Source of the DNA: Paraburkholderia silviterrae
GTDB taxonomy: Bacteria > Pseudomonadota > Gammaproteobacteria > Burkholderiales > Burkholderiaceae
Direction of reading: 5' to 3'
Assembly (NCBI RefSeq): GCF_004353915.1
Contig: NZ_SMRP01000002.1
Location: forward strand, 556,795-620,794
DNA: 64,000 bases
Shown here: positions 63,132 to 64,000 of the stretch, one piece after another
How the letters are laid out: each line of letters begins with the position of its first letter
Position numbering within the stretch: the first letter of the stretch is position 1
Notes under the pieces: model-generated
Told to the model about the DNA's origin: nothing
The model's input: the letters and a program-made list of their open reading frames with translations, nothing else
Databases searched by the model: none
Made by a program: the position numbers and the translations under genes

Positions 63132-64000
63132 TCATGATCCCGGTGATTCGTCGAGGGGGAACGCTGCCGGGTGAGTCCGGTTGTAGCTGAGCGCATAGAG
63201 CGCCGTCGTGGCGAGCACGACTACAAAGGACCACAGCACCTGGCCTTGATCCGAGCCCACGATGGCCCAGAGCGAATAACCAAAGGCCACGCACATGATC
63301 GCCGCGTAGCGCCTCTTGCTGGAGCCGAGGTGGCCGTGCCCGAGGACGAGCAACGCCGCGCAGGTGTAGATGTAAGGCACCAGCGTGAAGATCACGCTGA
63401 CCGACGAGATCACGCCGAACTGCTTGCTCGCATTGGGAGAGATCGACGTCAACTGAACGATCGTCATGAGGATGCCCACGATGACGAGGCCCGCAACCGG
63501 CACGCCCTTGCTGTTGACCTTGCCGAAGATCGGCGAGAACAGCCGGTCGTCCGCCGCGGCCTTGGCCGTTTGCGCCGTGACGAGAATCCACCCGCCGAGC
63601 GAGCCGAGACAGCCAAGCGCGGCGCACAGCGCGACGATCGCCCCACCGCTTTCGCCCAGCATGATGCGCACGGCGTCGCCGAACGGCGATGCCGAAGCCT
63701 GCAGTGCGTGGTTCGGGATGATGCCCATGATGGCCGTGGTGGACAGCACGTAGGAAACCGCGGCAATCAGCACGCCACCAATCGTGGCGATCGGCACGTT
63801 CTTCTTCGGATTCTCGACCACGGCCGCCGACACCGCTGCCGTCTCCACGCCGATGAAGGACCACAGCGTGACGTTCAGCGTGCTTTGCAGCGCAGTGAAA
63901 GTACTATGCCCGCTGACGTTCCAGGCCGACATGTACAACCCCGGCTTGAACCAGAACCAGCCGATGATCGCTACGCCCACGATCGGCACGAGCGCGAGCA
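63132..64000 (-). CDS. APC-family basic amino acid/polyamine antiporter (partial)
   Basis: The last 288 residues or so are present; the gene runs off the right edge, so the N-terminus is missing. [36 protein letters not shown] is the diagnostic stretch of AdiC/CadB/PotE antiporters. About seven helices follow. It exchanges external amino acid for the internal decarboxylation product. It lies upstream of and in line with the decarboxylase (166-base gap). Confidence 0.9.
   Translation of the reverse strand, partial: LALVPIVGVAIIGWFWFKPGLYMSAWNVSGHSTFTALQSTLNVTLWSFIGVETAAVSAAVVENPKKNVPIATIGGVLIAAVSYVLSTTAIMGIIPNHALQASASPFGDAVRIMLGESGGAIVALCAALGCLGSLGGWILVTAQTAKAAADDRLFSPIFGKVNSKGVPVAGLVIVGILMTIVQLTSISPNASKQFGVISSVSVIFTLVPYIYTCAALLVLGHGHLGSSKRRYAAIMCVAFGYSLWAIVGSDQGQVLWSFVVVLATTALYALSYNRTHPAAFPLDESPGS

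Overview
The window looks like the chromosome of a Burkholderia/Paraburkholderia-type betaproteobacterium. This rests on uniformly high GC with strong third-position bias (hence many long shadow frames opposite real genes), on housekeeping blocks in the expected order (yciB-bolA-peptidyl-prolyl isomerase; mltG-tmk-holB-tatD), and on many catabolic and LysR/IclR regulatory genes typical of soil Burkholderiales. No rRNA, tRNA, CRISPR array or intact prophage was seen.

Layout. 0-1.3 kb: a self-contained Fic protein with repeated operator-like sequences over its start. 1.3-5.2 kb (minus): periplasmic parvulin, bolA, yciB, msrB, selO. 5.3-15.5 kb (plus): a beta-oxidation-type run (acyl-CoA ligase, FadB-like hydratase/dehydrogenase, thiolase, Dabb protein, thioesterase, MDR and SDR reductases, HSL-type esterase), interrupted by the nicotinamidase gene pncA. 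15.5-21.4 kb: NRDE protein and ygfZ (minus), divergent from mltG-tmk-holB-tatD. 21.4-30.8 kb: ankyrin protein, small secreted protein, a decayed MscS channel gene, otsA, an AAA ATPase, a GT4 glycosyltransferase, SYLF lipoprotein, PsiF protein, YciI protein and a phosphoribosyltransferase. 31.2-35.6 kb: LysR regulator divergent from phnW-phnX (2-aminoethylphosphonate use), then a secreted asparaginase. 35.9-41.7 kb: YnfA, a thioesterase, a large DUF5107/TPR protein, two small unknowns and a lone tyrosine recombinase.

41.9-54.7 kb is an accessory catabolic region downstream of the recombinase. Its first part holds a DsbA-fold isomerase and an atypical SDR, divergent from an acyl-CoA ligase and an IclR regulator. 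Its second part holds an unknown protein, an SDR, a GlxA-type regulator, an old-yellow-enzyme homologue with an altered active site, a D-2-hydroxyacid dehydrogenase, LysR, an MFS transporter and a maleate isomerase. The last three read as a maleate (or related unsaturated diacid) uptake-and-isomerisation module. The region ends in a scar (54.7-55.6 kb) with a phzF relic, a damaged DUF1493 gene, a truncated C-terminus and an IS21-like end.

55.7-64 kb: Fur-family regulator; a DUF2092 lipoprotein plus a Gly/Pro-repeat secreted protein; a CaiB-type CoA-transferase coupled to a citryl-CoA-lyase-like protein behind a clear palindromic operator; and a basic amino acid decarboxylase next to an APC antiporter (cut by the window edge), the usual form of an amino-acid-dependent acid-resistance pair.

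The best candidates for undescribed biology are the CoA-transferase/citryl-CoA lyase pair, the OYE homologue lacking the usual His/Asn pair behind twin palindromes, the SDR lacking its catalytic Tyr, and the Fic gene with iterated GCGGCGA elements. All functional statements come from reading motifs by eye; no database search was run.
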